Assembly: GCF_000247475.1 (NCBI RefSeq)
Contig: NZ_AHZC01000188.1
Coordinates: forward strand, 1 to 44,429
Direction: 5' to 3'
Length of the DNA: 44,429 nt
Source: Rhizobium sp. PDO1-076
GTDB taxonomy: Bacteria; Pseudomonadota; Alphaproteobacteria; Rhizobiales; Rhizobiaceae
The stretch's first letter is position 1. Each line of letters starts with the position of its first letter. Shown piece by piece: positions 1 to 8,358 of the stretch. The position numbers and the translations under genes were made by a program. The notes under the pieces are model-generated. The model worked only from the letters and a program-made list of their open reading frames with translations. It did no database searches and was not told where the DNA came from.

Positions 1-1
1 C

Positions 2-580
2 GGATACTTCGTCTTCGGTATCGAGGATTCCAGCCTCATCCTGTCGCTACTCCCCAAACAGATTCATGTCAGCGGTGTGGAAAGACTATCGACACTGGTG
101 AAACTTCTGATCGACGAGGCTGCAATGGATCGTTCCGGACGCACGTTGGTGCTCACGCGGCTGGTTGAGGTTTTGTTGGTGGAGTCGTTGCGGCTCGGGC
201 AAACGCCCGACGCGCCTGCGGGGTTGCTGCGAGGTCTTGGTGATGCCCGTCTTTCGGAAGCTATTCGGCAAATGCACACCGATCCCGCACGCCCCTGGAC
301 GATGGCCGATCTAGCGAAGGAGGCTGCATTGTCCCGTTCTGCGTTCTTTGATCGCTTTTCGCGCAATGTTGGCGTGCCACCCATGGAATATCTGCTGGGA
401 TGGCGCATGGCACTGGCCAAGAACCTTTTGCGCCAACAAGAAATTGACATCGCTGAAGTGGCCGAACGGGTCGGGTACGGATCGGCAAGCACATTCAGCA
501 CCGCCTTTAGCCGTTGTGTCGGCCAGCCACCTGGCCGTTATGCGCGCAATTCCGTCAACCAGCAGTCGGTGGGTTCTTAG
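2..580 (+). CDS. AraC-family transcriptional regulator, 5' end outside the window
   Basis: The reading frame is open from base 2, so the gene begins upstream of the window; an internal GTG at 77 is not a convincing start because the codons before it read as protein typical of the family. About 192 residues are visible. The first half looks like the end of a cupin-type effector domain of the AraC_binding/cupin_6 type. The last roughly 100 residues hold two helix-turn-helix units: the first around [20 protein letters not shown] and the second around [20 protein letters not shown], followed by the usual family ending with a PGRYAR motif. It is expected to bind DNA in the cytoplasm and regulate a neighbouring gene, often a dehydrogenase or transporter, which lies outside the window. 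Ligand and target are unknown. Confidence 0.9.
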   Translation, partial: GYFVFGIEDSSLILSLLPKQIHVSGVERLSTLVKLLIDEAAMDRSGRTLVLTRLVEVLLVESLRLGQTPDAPAGLLRGLGDARLSEAIRQMHTDPARPWTMADLAKEAALSRSAFFDRFSRNVGVPPMEYLLGWRMALAKNLLRQQEIDIAEVAERVGYGSASTFSTAFSRCVGQPPGRYARNSVNQQSVGS

Positions 581-630
581 TCTTGTTCCTGCGCGAGTGC
601 TAAAGTATAGCAAAATCAAAGCGTTGGAAA

Positions 631-707
631 TGGCGCACCCGGTAGGATTCGAACCTACGACCTTTGGAATCGGAATCCAACACTCTATCCAGCTGAGCTA
701 CGGGTGC
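631..707 (-). tRNA. tRNA-Arg (anticodon CCG)
   Basis: Read on the minus strand this 77-base segment folds as a complete tRNA. The acceptor stem begins GCACCCG and pairs with CGGGTGC, the D arm contains AGCTCAGCTGGATAGAG, the anticodon stem TTGGA/TCCAA encloses the loop TTCCGAT (anticodon CCG, reading CGG arginine codons), and the T arm contains GGTTCGAATCC. The CCA tail is encoded at 631-633. No other tRNA lies beside it. Confidence 0.96.
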
Positions 708-1052
708 TTTCAAGGCGGTCGTTGAGTGACTCGCCTGATGCTGTGCTGCGGTCATAGCGCAGTCGGTCGCCGGCTTCAATCGCAAAAAGCGGGGCTCGTT
801 GTCTTCGTGGTCATCATCATGCCCGGACAGGCTGGGCGTTTTGTGATCAGTGGCGCAGGTCATGTCACAATGCCCGCAGTTTTGCGTCTGGAGATGACCT
901 AATTTAGGTCAAAAGCCGGCAAAAGGGGAGTGGGCGACTTGCCGGAGACTTGTGGCTTGGGTCTAAACCGTTAAGATCACGCGACTTCTTAAAAAAGGCG
1001 CGATCAACGGGCCTATCTGAAGGCAGGGGGAATTGTATAGCATGGCGCCAAA
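708..1052. other. intergenic region without a recognisable gene
   Basis: This stretch separates the leftward tRNA-Arg from the rightward MarR gene, so it should hold the promoters of both. I see no convincing coding frame, no strong hairpin and no repeat. A short AGGGGG run at 1024-1030 lies about 22 bases before the chosen MarR start, too far for a normal ribosome site. Confidence 0.5.
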
Positions 1053-1520
1053 ATGCCGGACATGATGACTGATGACTTGGTGCCCAACGAGAACGGGCTC
1101 GATTTTTCGATGATGGAGGATGCTGTCGGTTATAGCCTGAGACGGGCTCAGCTTGCAGTGTTCCAGCATTTCAACGAAGCTTTTTCATCCAAGGGACTGC
1201 GACCGACGGATTTTGCCGTCTTGCTGCTTCTAAAGCGCAACCAGGGGTCCAAACAGAGCGAAGTGGCCGAAGCGCTGGGCATCCAGCGTGCGAATTTCGT
1301 CGCGATTGTCGATGGGTTGGAAAACAAAGGCTTCGTCGAACGCCGGAAGTCGGAAACCGATCGCCGCGTACAGTCGCTCTATATGACGCCGGCAGGCGAG
1401 GCCTATCTCAATGAACTCATGCCGATCTGGCAGGGCCATGAGGAATGGGTTCTGGCGCAGCTTGGCGGCGTGGCCGAGCGCAATTCGGTGATCAGCCTGC
1501 TGAAGCGTCTTTACGACTGA
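1053..1520 (+). CDS. MarR-family transcriptional regulator
   Basis: The 155-residue protein has the length and layout of MarR regulators: an N-terminal dimerisation helix, a winged helix-turn-helix at about residues 50-112 with recognition helix near 76-91 (ALGIQRANFVAIVDGLE), and the wing signature with DRR at 103-105, followed by a C-terminal dimerisation helix. Such proteins are cytoplasmic dimers that repress genes and release DNA on binding small phenolic or oxidant ligands. ATG at 1053 is followed by two more ATG codons at 1062 and 1065, and no strong ribosome site decides between them. It ends 20 bases before the convergent J-like gene and has no obvious operon partner, so its targets are unknown. 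Confidence 0.9.
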   Translation: MPDMMTDDLVPNENGLDFSMMEDAVGYSLRRAQLAVFQHFNEAFSSKGLRPTDFAVLLLLKRNQGSKQSEVAEALGIQRANFVAIVDGLENKGFVERRKSETDRRVQSLYMTPAGEAYLNELMPIWQGHEEWVLAQLGGVAERNSVISLLKRLYD

Positions 1521-1540
1521 CTGCTGTCTATGGCCGCGAA

Positions 1541-1987
1541 TCAAGCGACGGTGTCGAGCCGTCGCATGGCTTCGTCGATCAGCAGGTTGGCGATCTTCAT
1601 CCGTGTGTTTGCCGGTTCACGGAAATCGGTATGCACGGTGTCGGGATGATTGTGTTTGGCGAAAAGCCGGCGTCTTTCCTGCAGGACGTCTCGGCTGTCG
1701 TGGTCCTGAAGTTGCAGGTCTTCGGCAATCTGCTCCACCGTCAGCCGTTCAAGATGCGGCGGCTTGATCGGCGCTTTCGTTTCAACCGGCTCGCCCTGCG
1801 ACATCAGGAAAAGATAGGCGTCCTGCCGCAGGCCGGCGTTGACGGGGGAGGCCTCGATCTTTTCTGTGGCAAAACTGGTCGACAGGCCACTTACCCGGAA
1901 GCTCGGCTCCGGAACTTCAACCTCGTCTTCCTCTTCATCGGCCAGACGGTCGACCACCGACTGGAACAGCGATTTACCAAACAGCAT
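1541..1987 (-). CDS. small protein with J-domain-like HPD motif, function unknown
   Basis: The 148-residue protein starts with a short hydrophilic segment containing an acidic run (residues 17-25) and ends with a helical segment around residues 100-140. In that segment RRLFAKHNHPD, with HPD at 114-116, followed by a loop and a second helix (MKIANLLIDEAMRRL), resembles helices II and III of DnaJ J-domains, where HPD stimulates the ATPase of an Hsp70 partner. No zinc finger or DnaJ C-terminal domain follows. There is no signal peptide or membrane segment. The gene lies downstream of the transglutaminase gene on the same strand with a 140-base gap, so co-transcription is possible. The assignment rests on the HPD pattern and spacing only. 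Confidence 0.75.
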   Translation of the reverse strand: MLFGKSLFQSVVDRLADEEEDEVEVPEPSFRVSGLSTSFATEKIEASPVNAGLRQDAYLFLMSQGEPVETKAPIKPPHLERLTVEQIAEDLQLQDHDSRDVLQERRRLFAKHNHPDTVHTDFREPANTRMKIANLLIDEAMRRLDTVA

Positions 1988-2127
1988 GTGTGCAACCTGT
2001 TCCTGCGGACGTCCGCATTGCGGCTCCGTGCGGTCACATCAAACCATGGGTGAATGGAGCAGGGCTTGCGGCATCGGCAAATTTTGGCAGCAGGCCTCGC
2101 TTTGCGAAAAATCAGACCTGAGGTAAC

Positions 2128-2952
2128 TCAACTCTGGGACTGGCTCTGGCTCTGTTCCTTGGTTTCTACGACCACCTTGACGTTGAGATCCTCGCCGGCG
2201 AGCCCGATGCGCATGCCGGACACCGGGGCGGCGTCGGCGTAGCAGAGCCCTGTTGCAATCCGCACATAGCGGGCGTCCGGGCAGACATTGTTGGCAGCAT
2301 CGAAGCCAACCCAGCCGAGCCCCTGGAGATGGACCTCTGCCCAGGCATGGGTTGCCGTCTGGTCGGTTATGCCTTCCATCATCAGGTAGCCCGAAACATA
2401 ACGCGCCGGCAGGTTCATCAGGCGGGCGGCGGTGATGAACACATGCGCGTGGTCCTGACAGACGCCGTGTCCGGCTTCCAGCGCCTGTTCGGCGGTTGTT
2501 TCCGTGCCGGTCGAGCCGGTCTCATAGACCACGGCTTCGCTCAGCTTCGCCATCAGGTCATGCATCTTGGCAAGTTCGGTGTCGCCGACGAGGCTCTTGA
2601 CCAGTTCGCGCGTCAATCTGCCCGGTTTGGTCAGCGGCGATTCACGCAGGTATAGCCACAGCGGGCAATAGCCCTGATGCGGGCCGTAGACGCCGGCACG
2701 GTCTTCTGTCTCCACCTCGCCGCAGGCGATGATATGCACCGTCTTGCTGTCGCCTTCGGTGGAAACAAGATGGGTGTGGTTGCCGAACTGGTCGTTGAAA
2801 CCGGCCTCGACCGTTGCTCCGTCGACCTTGATATTCCAGGACAGAACGGTCTGGCCGGGTCCGTTGACCGGCGACAGCCGCAGCCTTTGCAGAGAGTACT
2901 GCACCGGATCGTCATAGTGGTAAACTGTGGTGTGGGTGATCCGCAAGCGCAT
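2128..2952 (-). CDS. transglutaminase-like cysteine peptidase family protein
   Basis: The 274-residue protein has the bacterial transglutaminase N-terminal beta domain (residues 1-80, starting MRLRITHTTVYHYDDPV) followed by the papain-fold core. The catalytic triad is visible: Cys165 in GHGVCQDHAH, His202 in ATHAWAE and Asp218 in GFDAANN. There is no signal peptide, so it should act in the cytoplasm. It is the third gene of a leftward operon behind the ATP-grasp and alpha-E genes, an arrangement conserved in many bacteria and predicted from comparative genomics to make or modify a peptide. The C-terminus carries an unusual run of alternating Gln-Ser residues encoded by near-identical six-base units at about 2131-2154. 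Whether it cleaves, crosslinks or hydrolyses an amide is not shown by the sequence. Confidence 0.92.
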   Translation of the reverse strand: MRLRITHTTVYHYDDPVQYSLQRLRLSPVNGPGQTVLSWNIKVDGATVEAGFNDQFGNHTHLVSTEGDSKTVHIIACGEVETEDRAGVYGPHQGYCPLWLYLRESPLTKPGRLTRELVKSLVGDTELAKMHDLMAKLSEAVVYETGSTGTETTAEQALEAGHGVCQDHAHVFITAARLMNLPARYVSGYLMMEGITDQTATHAWAEVHLQGLGWVGFDAANNVCPDARYVRIATGLCYADAAPVSGMRIGLAGEDLNVKVVVETKEQSQSQSQS

Positions 2953-2970
2953 GCTTTTTGTCCTGATCCG

Positions 2971-3918
2971 TCAGCTGTAAAAGCGGTAACCCTCGGTAAT
3001 TTCCTGACCCAACTGGTTGTTGTGTGCGATGAAATTATCGAGGAATTCATGCAGGCCCTGATCCATGATCGTGCCGATCGACGTCTTCTGCAATGTCGAG
3101 CGCACCCGCTCTGCGGTCTCGTGGGCGGCCAGCCGTTCGCCATAGTCTTTGCCGATATAGCCGAGATTGCTGACGATCTTGTCGTAACAATAGGCGAGCG
3201 AACGCGGCATCTGTCCGTTGAGGATGAGGAAATCGGCGATATTCGTTGCCTTGTATTCGCCGTCATAGACCCAGCGATAGGAGCGATGGGCCGAGACCGA
3301 GCGCAGGATTGATTCCCACTGCATGTTGTCGAGTGACGAGCCGACCTGGGTGATGGCCGGAAGCAGGACGTAATATTTCACGTCGAGAATGCGGCTGGTG
3401 TTGTCAGCCCGTTCAATGAATGTGCCTATGCGGGCGAAGTTGTAGATCTCGTTGCGCAGCATCGAGCCATGGAAGGCGCCGCGGATCAGGCCGGCGCGGC
3501 GCTTCACCGTTTCGATCACTTCCGGCAGATCGGCCGATTTGAGCTTGCGGGCGAGCATCTGCTTCATCTCGATCCAGCATTCGTTCATCGCCTCCCAGGT
3601 CTCGCGGGTGAGGGCGGTGCGGACCATGCGGGCATTGTTGCGGGCGGCATCGATCGAGGACATGACGCTGGAAGGGTTGGACAGATCGCGCAACAGGAAG
3701 TCGATCGCGTCGGAGGCCGTCACCTTGTCATGGTGCTTGTCGAAGATGTCGCGAACATCGGCGCTGAGCAGCACCGCGCCCCAGTCGTCATCGCTGGCGC
3801 CGGAGCGTGTCAGAGACATCCTCAGGCCGGCGTCGACGATGCGGGCGATGTTTTCTGCCCGCTCAATGTAGCGGAACATCCAGAAGAGTCCGTTGGCAGT
3901 TCTTCCGAGCATGACCAT
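2971..3918 (-). CDS. alpha-E domain protein (DUF403)
   Basis: The 315-residue, almost entirely helical protein matches the alpha-E family by its opening (MVMLGRTANGLFWMFRYIER, with the next residues AENIARI) and by its position between an ATP-grasp and a transglutaminase gene. A frame extension to 3957 exists, but the ATG at 3918 has a good ribosome site (GGAGG, six bases upstream) and begins one base after the stop of the ATP-grasp gene, so 3918 is the better start. The biochemical role of alpha-E proteins is not established; published genome analysis proposes that they work with the ATP-grasp enzyme in peptide synthesis. No membrane segment or signal is seen. Confidence 0.92.
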   Translation of the reverse strand: MVMLGRTANGLFWMFRYIERAENIARIVDAGLRMSLTRSGASDDDWGAVLLSADVRDIFDKHHDKVTASDAIDFLLRDLSNPSSVMSSIDAARNNARMVRTALTRETWEAMNECWIEMKQMLARKLKSADLPEVIETVKRRAGLIRGAFHGSMLRNEIYNFARIGTFIERADNTSRILDVKYYVLLPAITQVGSSLDNMQWESILRSVSAHRSYRWVYDGEYKATNIADFLILNGQMPRSLAYCYDKIVSNLGYIGKDYGERLAAHETAERVRSTLQKTSIGTIMDQGLHEFLDNFIAHNNQLGQEITEGYRFYS

Positions 3919-3919
3919 G

Positions 3920-5329
3920 TCAGTCCTCCAGTACCCAGGTGTCCTTGGTGCCGCCACCCTGGCTGGAATTGACCACGAGAGACCCCTGTTTCAGGGCCAC
4001 GCGGGTCAAGCCGCCGGGGATGATCTGCACCTTGTCGGACACGAGAACATAGGGACGAAGATCGACATGGCGCGGTGCAATCCCCTTGTTGACGAGGATC
4101 GGCACCGTCGACAGCGACAATGTCGGCTGGGCGATGTAGTTGTTCGGGCGGGCTTTCAGCTTTTCGGCAAAGACCGCGCGCTCCCGCTTCGATGCGGTCG
4201 GGCCGACCAGCATGCCGTAGCCGCCGGAGCCGTGCACTTCCTTGACCACCAGTTCTTCCAGATGCTCCAGCACGTATTTCAGGCTATCGGCCTCGGAACA
4301 GCGCCAGGTCGGCACGTTTTCGAGCAGTGCCTTGCGGCCGGTATAGAACTCGACGATTTCCGGCATGTAGGAATAGATCGCCTTGTCGTCGCAGATGCCG
4401 GTGCCGGGTGCATTGGCAATGGTGATATTGCCGGCGCGGTAGACATCCATGATGCCGGGAATGCCGAGCGCCGAATCCGGGCGGAAAGTCAGCGGGTCGA
4501 GATAGTCATCATCGACGCGGCGGTAGAGCACGTCGATGGCCTCGTAGCCGCGTGTCGTGCGCATCTTGACCTTGCCGTCAATGACGCGCAGATCGGATCC
4601 CTCGACCAGTTCCACGCCCATCATGTCGGCAAGGAAGGAATGCTCGTAATAAGCGGAATTGTAGATGCCGGGGGTGAGCACCGCGACGCGCGGCTTGCCC
4701 TTGCATCCCGGAGGCGCGAGCGAGGCAAGCGACTGGCGCAGCAGATGGGGATAGTCCTCGACGCGCTGGACCTTGTTGAGCTGGAAGAGCTCGGGGAACA
4801 TCTGCATCATCGTTTCTCGGTTTTCCAGCATGTAGCTGACACCGGAGGGCGTGCGGGCATTGTCCTCGAGCACGAAGAACTGGTCTTCGCCGGTACGGAC
4901 GATGTCTGTGCCGACAATGTGGGTGTAGACGCCGCCGGGCGGACGAAAGCCGATCATTTCCGGCAGGAAAGTGACGTTCTTCTCGATCAGTTCGCGTGGA
5001 ATGCGGCCGGCGCGGATGATTTCCTGCTTGTGGTAGATGTCGTCAAGAAAGGCATTGAGAGCAATGACGCGTTGCTCGATGCCCTGGGCCAGCTTGCGCC
5101 ATTCGCGGCCGGAAATGATGCGGGGAATGATGTCGAAGGGAATGAGCTTTTCCGAGGAGTCCTCGTGGCCGTAAACGGCAAAGGTGATGCCGGTCTTGCG
5201 GAAGATGTTTTCGGCGTCTCTGGACTTCGCCAGCAGTCTTGCCGGATCCTGACTGGAATACCAGTCGTGGTAATTCTGATAGGGAACCCGCGGACCGCTA
5301 TCCGCTTTAATCATTTCGTCAAATGCCAA
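3920..5329 (-). CDS. circularly permuted type 2 ATP-grasp protein (DUF404/DUF407)
   Basis: About 469 residues. The protein belongs to the circularly permuted ATP-grasp family, predicted to form amide bonds by carboxyl phosphorylation with ATP. Recognisable segments are the N-terminal FDEMIKADSGPRVPYQNYHD, the central GEDQFFVLEDNARTPSGVSY, and the C-terminal VVKEVHGSGGYGMLVGPTAS, which is the glycine-rich ATP-binding part. The frame is open to an ATG at 5368, with another ATG at 5353, but the only good ribosome site (AAGGGG) lies eight bases before a TTG at 5329, and family members usually begin with this AFDEMI segment; I therefore chose the TTG. It heads the operon with the alpha-E gene (one-base gap) and the transglutaminase. 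Substrate unknown. Confidence 0.9.
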   Translation of the reverse strand: MAFDEMIKADSGPRVPYQNYHDWYSSQDPARLLAKSRDAENIFRKTGITFAVYGHEDSSEKLIPFDIIPRIISGREWRKLAQGIEQRVIALNAFLDDIYHKQEIIRAGRIPRELIEKNVTFLPEMIGFRPPGGVYTHIVGTDIVRTGEDQFFVLEDNARTPSGVSYMLENRETMMQMFPELFQLNKVQRVEDYPHLLRQSLASLAPPGCKGKPRVAVLTPGIYNSAYYEHSFLADMMGVELVEGSDLRVIDGKVKMRTTRGYEAIDVLYRRVDDDYLDPLTFRPDSALGIPGIMDVYRAGNITIANAPGTGICDDKAIYSYMPEIVEFYTGRKALLENVPTWRCSEADSLKYVLEHLEELVVKEVHGSGGYGMLVGPTASKRERAVFAEKLKARPNNYIAQPTLSLSTVPILVNKGIAPRHVDLRPYVLVSDKVQIIPGGLTRVALKQGSLVVNSSQGGGTKDTWVLED

Positions 5330-5724
5330 TGGCGCATCCCCTTTTTTTTCCATTTGAATACAGACCATTTACCAATGCAAGCAGCGCGCAGGCTTCTGAC
5401 GAAAGAATTTCCACTTGCGGCTCCAGCCTGAAAAAACGGCAAAAGCTCAATATGTGGGCGTGCATTACGGTTGTTGGCGATGGGGCCGGCAGTCCACCTC
5501 CGGTGGTCTTGACGAAATCATGCTTCCCCGGCGCAAGTTGCTGCCTTGGTTGCTTAAATTTTAGTCAAGAATAGGCGAGAAATATTTTCTCCTATCGGGC
5601 ATCAGCGGAATTCATCGCAGCATGCATCAAAAGTCTTTTGACCGGCTGATGGCGAGCGGTTAACCAGCCGGGATCGGGGGGCTGGCCGCATCTCGATATC
5701 CCCTGACCTTTGGATGCCCGCTGC
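5330..5724. other. divergent intergenic region between the ATP-grasp operon and the EamA gene
   Basis: No convincing gene is visible here. The region should contain the promoter of the leftward ATP-grasp operon and that of the rightward transporter. It contains an imperfect AT-rich dyad at 5571-5594, listed separately, and a small CCACC/GGTGG hairpin near 5495-5508. Confidence 0.45.
5571..5594. promoter_or_regulatory. AT-rich imperfect inverted repeat, possible operator
   Basis: The left arm ATAGGCGAGAAA and right arm TTTTCTCCTAT are complementary apart from one bulged base and one mismatch, centred on TAT. It lies about 130 bases before the EamA start and 240 bases before the ATP-grasp start, a plausible place for a regulator to bind. 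No regulator can be named. Confidence 0.3.
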
Positions 5725-6612
5725 ATGAAATTTCACCGCCTTGCCCCTGTTCTCTTTGTTCTGCTCTGGTCGACCGGCTGGGTGGCCGCCAAATATGCGA
5801 GCCTGTTTGCCGATCCGCTGACATTTCTCGTATTGCGCTACGCCGTGGCAGCCGTGCTGTTCTATTTGGTCTGCCGGGTGAGCGGTGTCCGCTGGCCGGC
5901 AAGTCGCTCGGCGCAGGTGCATGCGGTGGTGTCAGGCATGTTCCTGCACGGTTTTTATCTAGGCATGGTGTGGTGGGCGATCGGCCAGGGCGTGCCGGCA
6001 TCGCTGTCGGGCATCATTGCCGGCCTGCAGCCGCTGATGACGGGGATTGCAGCCGCCTATCTGATCGGGGAAGCCCTGTCCGGCAGCCAGAAGCTTGGCC
6101 TGCTTCTCGGCTTTGCCGGCATTGCGATTGCCGTTCTGCCGAATGTGCTGGCGCTGGACGCCGTGGCCATTCCTGTGGGTGCAGTCGTCGTCAACGTGCT
6201 GGCCATGGCCTGCGTGACCGCCGGCACAATCTACCAGAAGCGCTACCTGCATGAAGGCGATCTCCGTGCGGTCGCCACGCTTCAATATGTCGGCGCCTTG
6301 ATTGTTACGGTGCCGGCAGCGCTGTTGCTTGAAGACCTGCATGTGAGCTGGGGGCTTGGCCTCTTTGCCGTGCTCGGCTGGTCGGTGCTCGGTATTTCCA
6401 TGGGCGCGATTGCGCTGCTGCTCTATCTGATCCGTCGTGGCGATGTGTCGAAGGCGGCTTCGCTGATCTACCTGGTTCCGCCGCTTGCGGCCGTTGAAGC
6501 AGCTCTCTTATTTGGCGAGAGGCTGACGATACCGATGATTATCGGCACGGTGATCGTCGTGCTCGGTGTCTACTTGACCAACCGCAAGAGTGCGGCCGTT
6601 TCGGCGGGCTAA
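5725..6612 (+). CDS. EamA/DMT-family transporter
   Basis: The 295-residue protein is nearly all hydrophobic, with about ten predicted membrane helices in two EamA repeats of about 140 residues each, the normal size for drug/metabolite transporters. It opens with MKFHRLAPVLFVLLWSTGW, typical of the group. The first half includes GMVWWAIGQGVPASLSGIIA and the second ends with the family pattern AALLFGERLTIPMIIG. ATG at 5725 was chosen over an upstream TTG at 5710 because the protein then begins with the conserved first helix. It probably exports a small metabolite or amino acid across the inner membrane; the substrate cannot be read from sequence. It converges on the helicase gene. Confidence 0.93.
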   Translation: MKFHRLAPVLFVLLWSTGWVAAKYASLFADPLTFLVLRYAVAAVLFYLVCRVSGVRWPASRSAQVHAVVSGMFLHGFYLGMVWWAIGQGVPASLSGIIAGLQPLMTGIAAAYLIGEALSGSQKLGLLLGFAGIAIAVLPNVLALDAVAIPVGAVVVNVLAMACVTAGTIYQKRYLHEGDLRAVATLQYVGALIVTVPAALLLEDLHVSWGLGLFAVLGWSVLGISMGAIALLLYLIRRGDVSKAASLIYLVPPLAAVEAALLFGERLTIPMIIGTVIVVLGVYLTNRKSAAVSAG

Positions 6613-6626
6613 GGTGCCAAAAGAAA

Positions 6627-6650
6627 ATGGCGCGACCGAAGCCGCGCCAT
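6627..6650 (-). terminator. rho-independent-type terminator of the helicase gene
   Basis: ATGGCGCG and CGCGCCAT form a perfect eight-base-pair stem around an eight-base loop. On the minus strand the stem is followed by TTTCTTTT, so it should end leftward transcription of the helicase. It lies between the convergent EamA and helicase genes and may also limit read-through from the other side. Confidence 0.75.
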
Positions 6651-6679
6651 ATCAATTCTATACTCAGATCGCGCGAAGC

Positions 6680-8077
6680 TCAGGCTTCGCGGCGACGTCC
6701 GCCCGGAGCTGTGCCCGAACGCGCCGGGGGCTTGCCCTGGCCGTAGCTCTTGCCGCTACCGTTGCGATTGCCACCATTGCCGCTTTTGCGCTTGGCGCCC
6801 GGACGACCGTCGGCCTTGGGGCCGCCACGGTTCTCGCCGTCGGACTTGCCGCGGCCCTGGGCCTGGTGATTGCGGTTGCCGCCGGGAGCACCGCCGCCGC
6901 CTGCGCGACGCTGCGGGCGAGCCGGACGGCTGAGGTTCGACGGCGCTTCGCCGCTTGCGACCGGAATGTCGATGCCCATCAGGCGCTCGACATCGCGCAG
7001 CAGGCGGCCTTCATCCGGGCCGCAGAATGCGATGGCAATGCCGTCGCGACCCGCGCGGGCGGTACGGCCGATGCGGTGGACGTAAGCGTCCGGCACTTCC
7101 GGCAGATCATAGTTGAAGACGTGGCTGACGGCCGGGATGTCGATACCGCGGGCGGCAACGTCGGTGGCGATCAGCGTGCGGATTTCGCCGTCACGGAAGC
7201 CCTTGAGGGCGCGTTCGCGCTGGCCCTGGCTCTTGTTGCCGTGGATCGAGGCAACCGAGAAGCCGTTGACTTCGAGGTGCTTCATCAGCTTTTCGGCGCC
7301 ATGCTTGGTGCGCAGAAAGACGATGGAGCGACCGTCCGGGTTTTCGACGAGGATCTTCTTGAGCATTTCGGTCTTGGCGTTCTGGCCGGCGACGAAGTGC
7401 ACGTGCTGTTCAACCTTGTCGGCAGCCTTGCCCGGGGCCGTGACGGCAACCTTGGCGGGGTTGTTGAGGAAGGTTGCTGCGAGATCGGCGATGGAGCTCG
7501 GCATGGTTGCCGAAAACAGCAAAGTCTGGCGCTTGGCCGGAACCATCTTGGAGATCTTGCGCAGGTCGTGGATGAAGCCGAGGTCGAGCATCTGGTCGGC
7601 TTCGTCGAGGACCAGGAACGTGACCGCGCGCAGCGAGATGGCATTGCGGGCGATCAGGTCGAGCAGGCGGCCCGGGGTGGCGACGAGAATGTCGGTGCCC
7701 TTTTCCAGCTGCAGTTGCTGCTTGCCGATCGAAGCGCCACCGACGACCTGATTGATCTTGAGCGGCAGGCGACGCAGGTAGCTGCGCAGGTTGTCGCCGA
7801 TCTGGTTGACCAGTTCGCGGGTCGGAGCGAGAATGAGGGTGCGGGTGGTGCGGTTGTCAGGACGCTTTTCGTCCTTCAGCAGCATTTCGATGAGCGGCAG
7901 GCCAAAAGCGGCCGTCTTGCCGGTGCCGGTCTGGGCGAGGCCAACGATGTCGCGGCCTTCGAGGACGAGCGGGATTGCCTTTTCCTGGATCGGAGTGGGC
8001 GTTTCAAAACCGAGATGCGAAAGAGTCGCGACGATATTCTTGGACAGGCCAAGATCGTTGAAATTGGTCAAAGTCAT
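6680..8077 (-). CDS. DEAD-box ATP-dependent RNA helicase, RhlE-like
   Basis: About 465 residues with every DEAD-box motif in order: Q motif (GFETPTPIQ), motif I AQTGTGKT, Ia PTRELVNQ, Ib TPGRLLD, motif II DEAD (VLDEADQMLD), motif III SAT, then the second RecA domain with LIATDVAARGIDIP (motif V) and HRIGRTARAGR (motif VI). The last roughly 95 residues are low complexity, rich in Gly, Arg, Lys and Asn, as in RhlE-type helicases that remodel RNA during ribosome assembly and cold adaptation. The frame is open to 8116. ATG at 8077 is only one base after AAAGG, while a TTG two codons downstream (8071) sits seven bases from the same ribosome site, so 8071 may be the true start. Confidence 0.95.
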   Translation of the reverse strand: MTLTNFNDLGLSKNIVATLSHLGFETPTPIQEKAIPLVLEGRDIVGLAQTGTGKTAAFGLPLIEMLLKDEKRPDNRTTRTLILAPTRELVNQIGDNLRSYLRRLPLKINQVVGGASIGKQQLQLEKGTDILVATPGRLLDLIARNAISLRAVTFLVLDEADQMLDLGFIHDLRKISKMVPAKRQTLLFSATMPSSIADLAATFLNNPAKVAVTAPGKAADKVEQHVHFVAGQNAKTEMLKKILVENPDGRSIVFLRTKHGAEKLMKHLEVNGFSVASIHGNKSQGQRERALKGFRDGEIRTLIATDVAARGIDIPAVSHVFNYDLPEVPDAYVHRIGRTARAGRDGIAIAFCGPDEGRLLRDVERLMGIDIPVASGEAPSNLSRPARPQRRAGGGGAPGGNRNHQAQGRGKSDGENRGGPKADGRPGAKRKSGNGGNRNGSGKSYGQGKPPARSGTAPGGRRREA

Positions 8078-8358
8078 ACCTTTCGGGGCGCCAAAAGCAC
8101 ACTGACCGGGCCGCATCGTGCGAACCGGTTGGCATTGGCGTCAAGAACCCCGCGTGATTTGGGAACTTGCAAGTTGGAAAAAAAGCTTTCCAGCGCATCG
8201 GCGGTCGTGCCGCCATTCGTTCTGTGCGCTTTTATCCTTCGTCGCGTCTCTATTGTCGCTGGGCACGCTCACGCGGCGGCCGGAAGGTGAAAGCTGAGGT
8301 GCAAATGAGCCTGTTTGCGTGAAAAGTCAAGGGAATGTTTTGCGCTGCAGCGAAAGGT

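Noticed and set aside
2131-2154. Six-base repeat units encoding Gln-Ser at the end of the transglutaminase gene as a phase-variation switch
   Set aside because: The unit length is a multiple of three and only about four imperfect copies exist, so changes would alter length by two residues without switching the frame.
3893-5431. 512-residue open frame on the plus strand
   Set aside because: It lies antisense to the ATP-grasp gene, which has clear family motifs and an operon context; the plus frame has none.
6590-8290. 566-residue open frame on the plus strand
   Set aside because: It is the antisense shadow of the DEAD-box helicase, whose motifs are all intact on the minus strand; the plus-strand translation is low-complexity Ala/Val/Gly with no family features.
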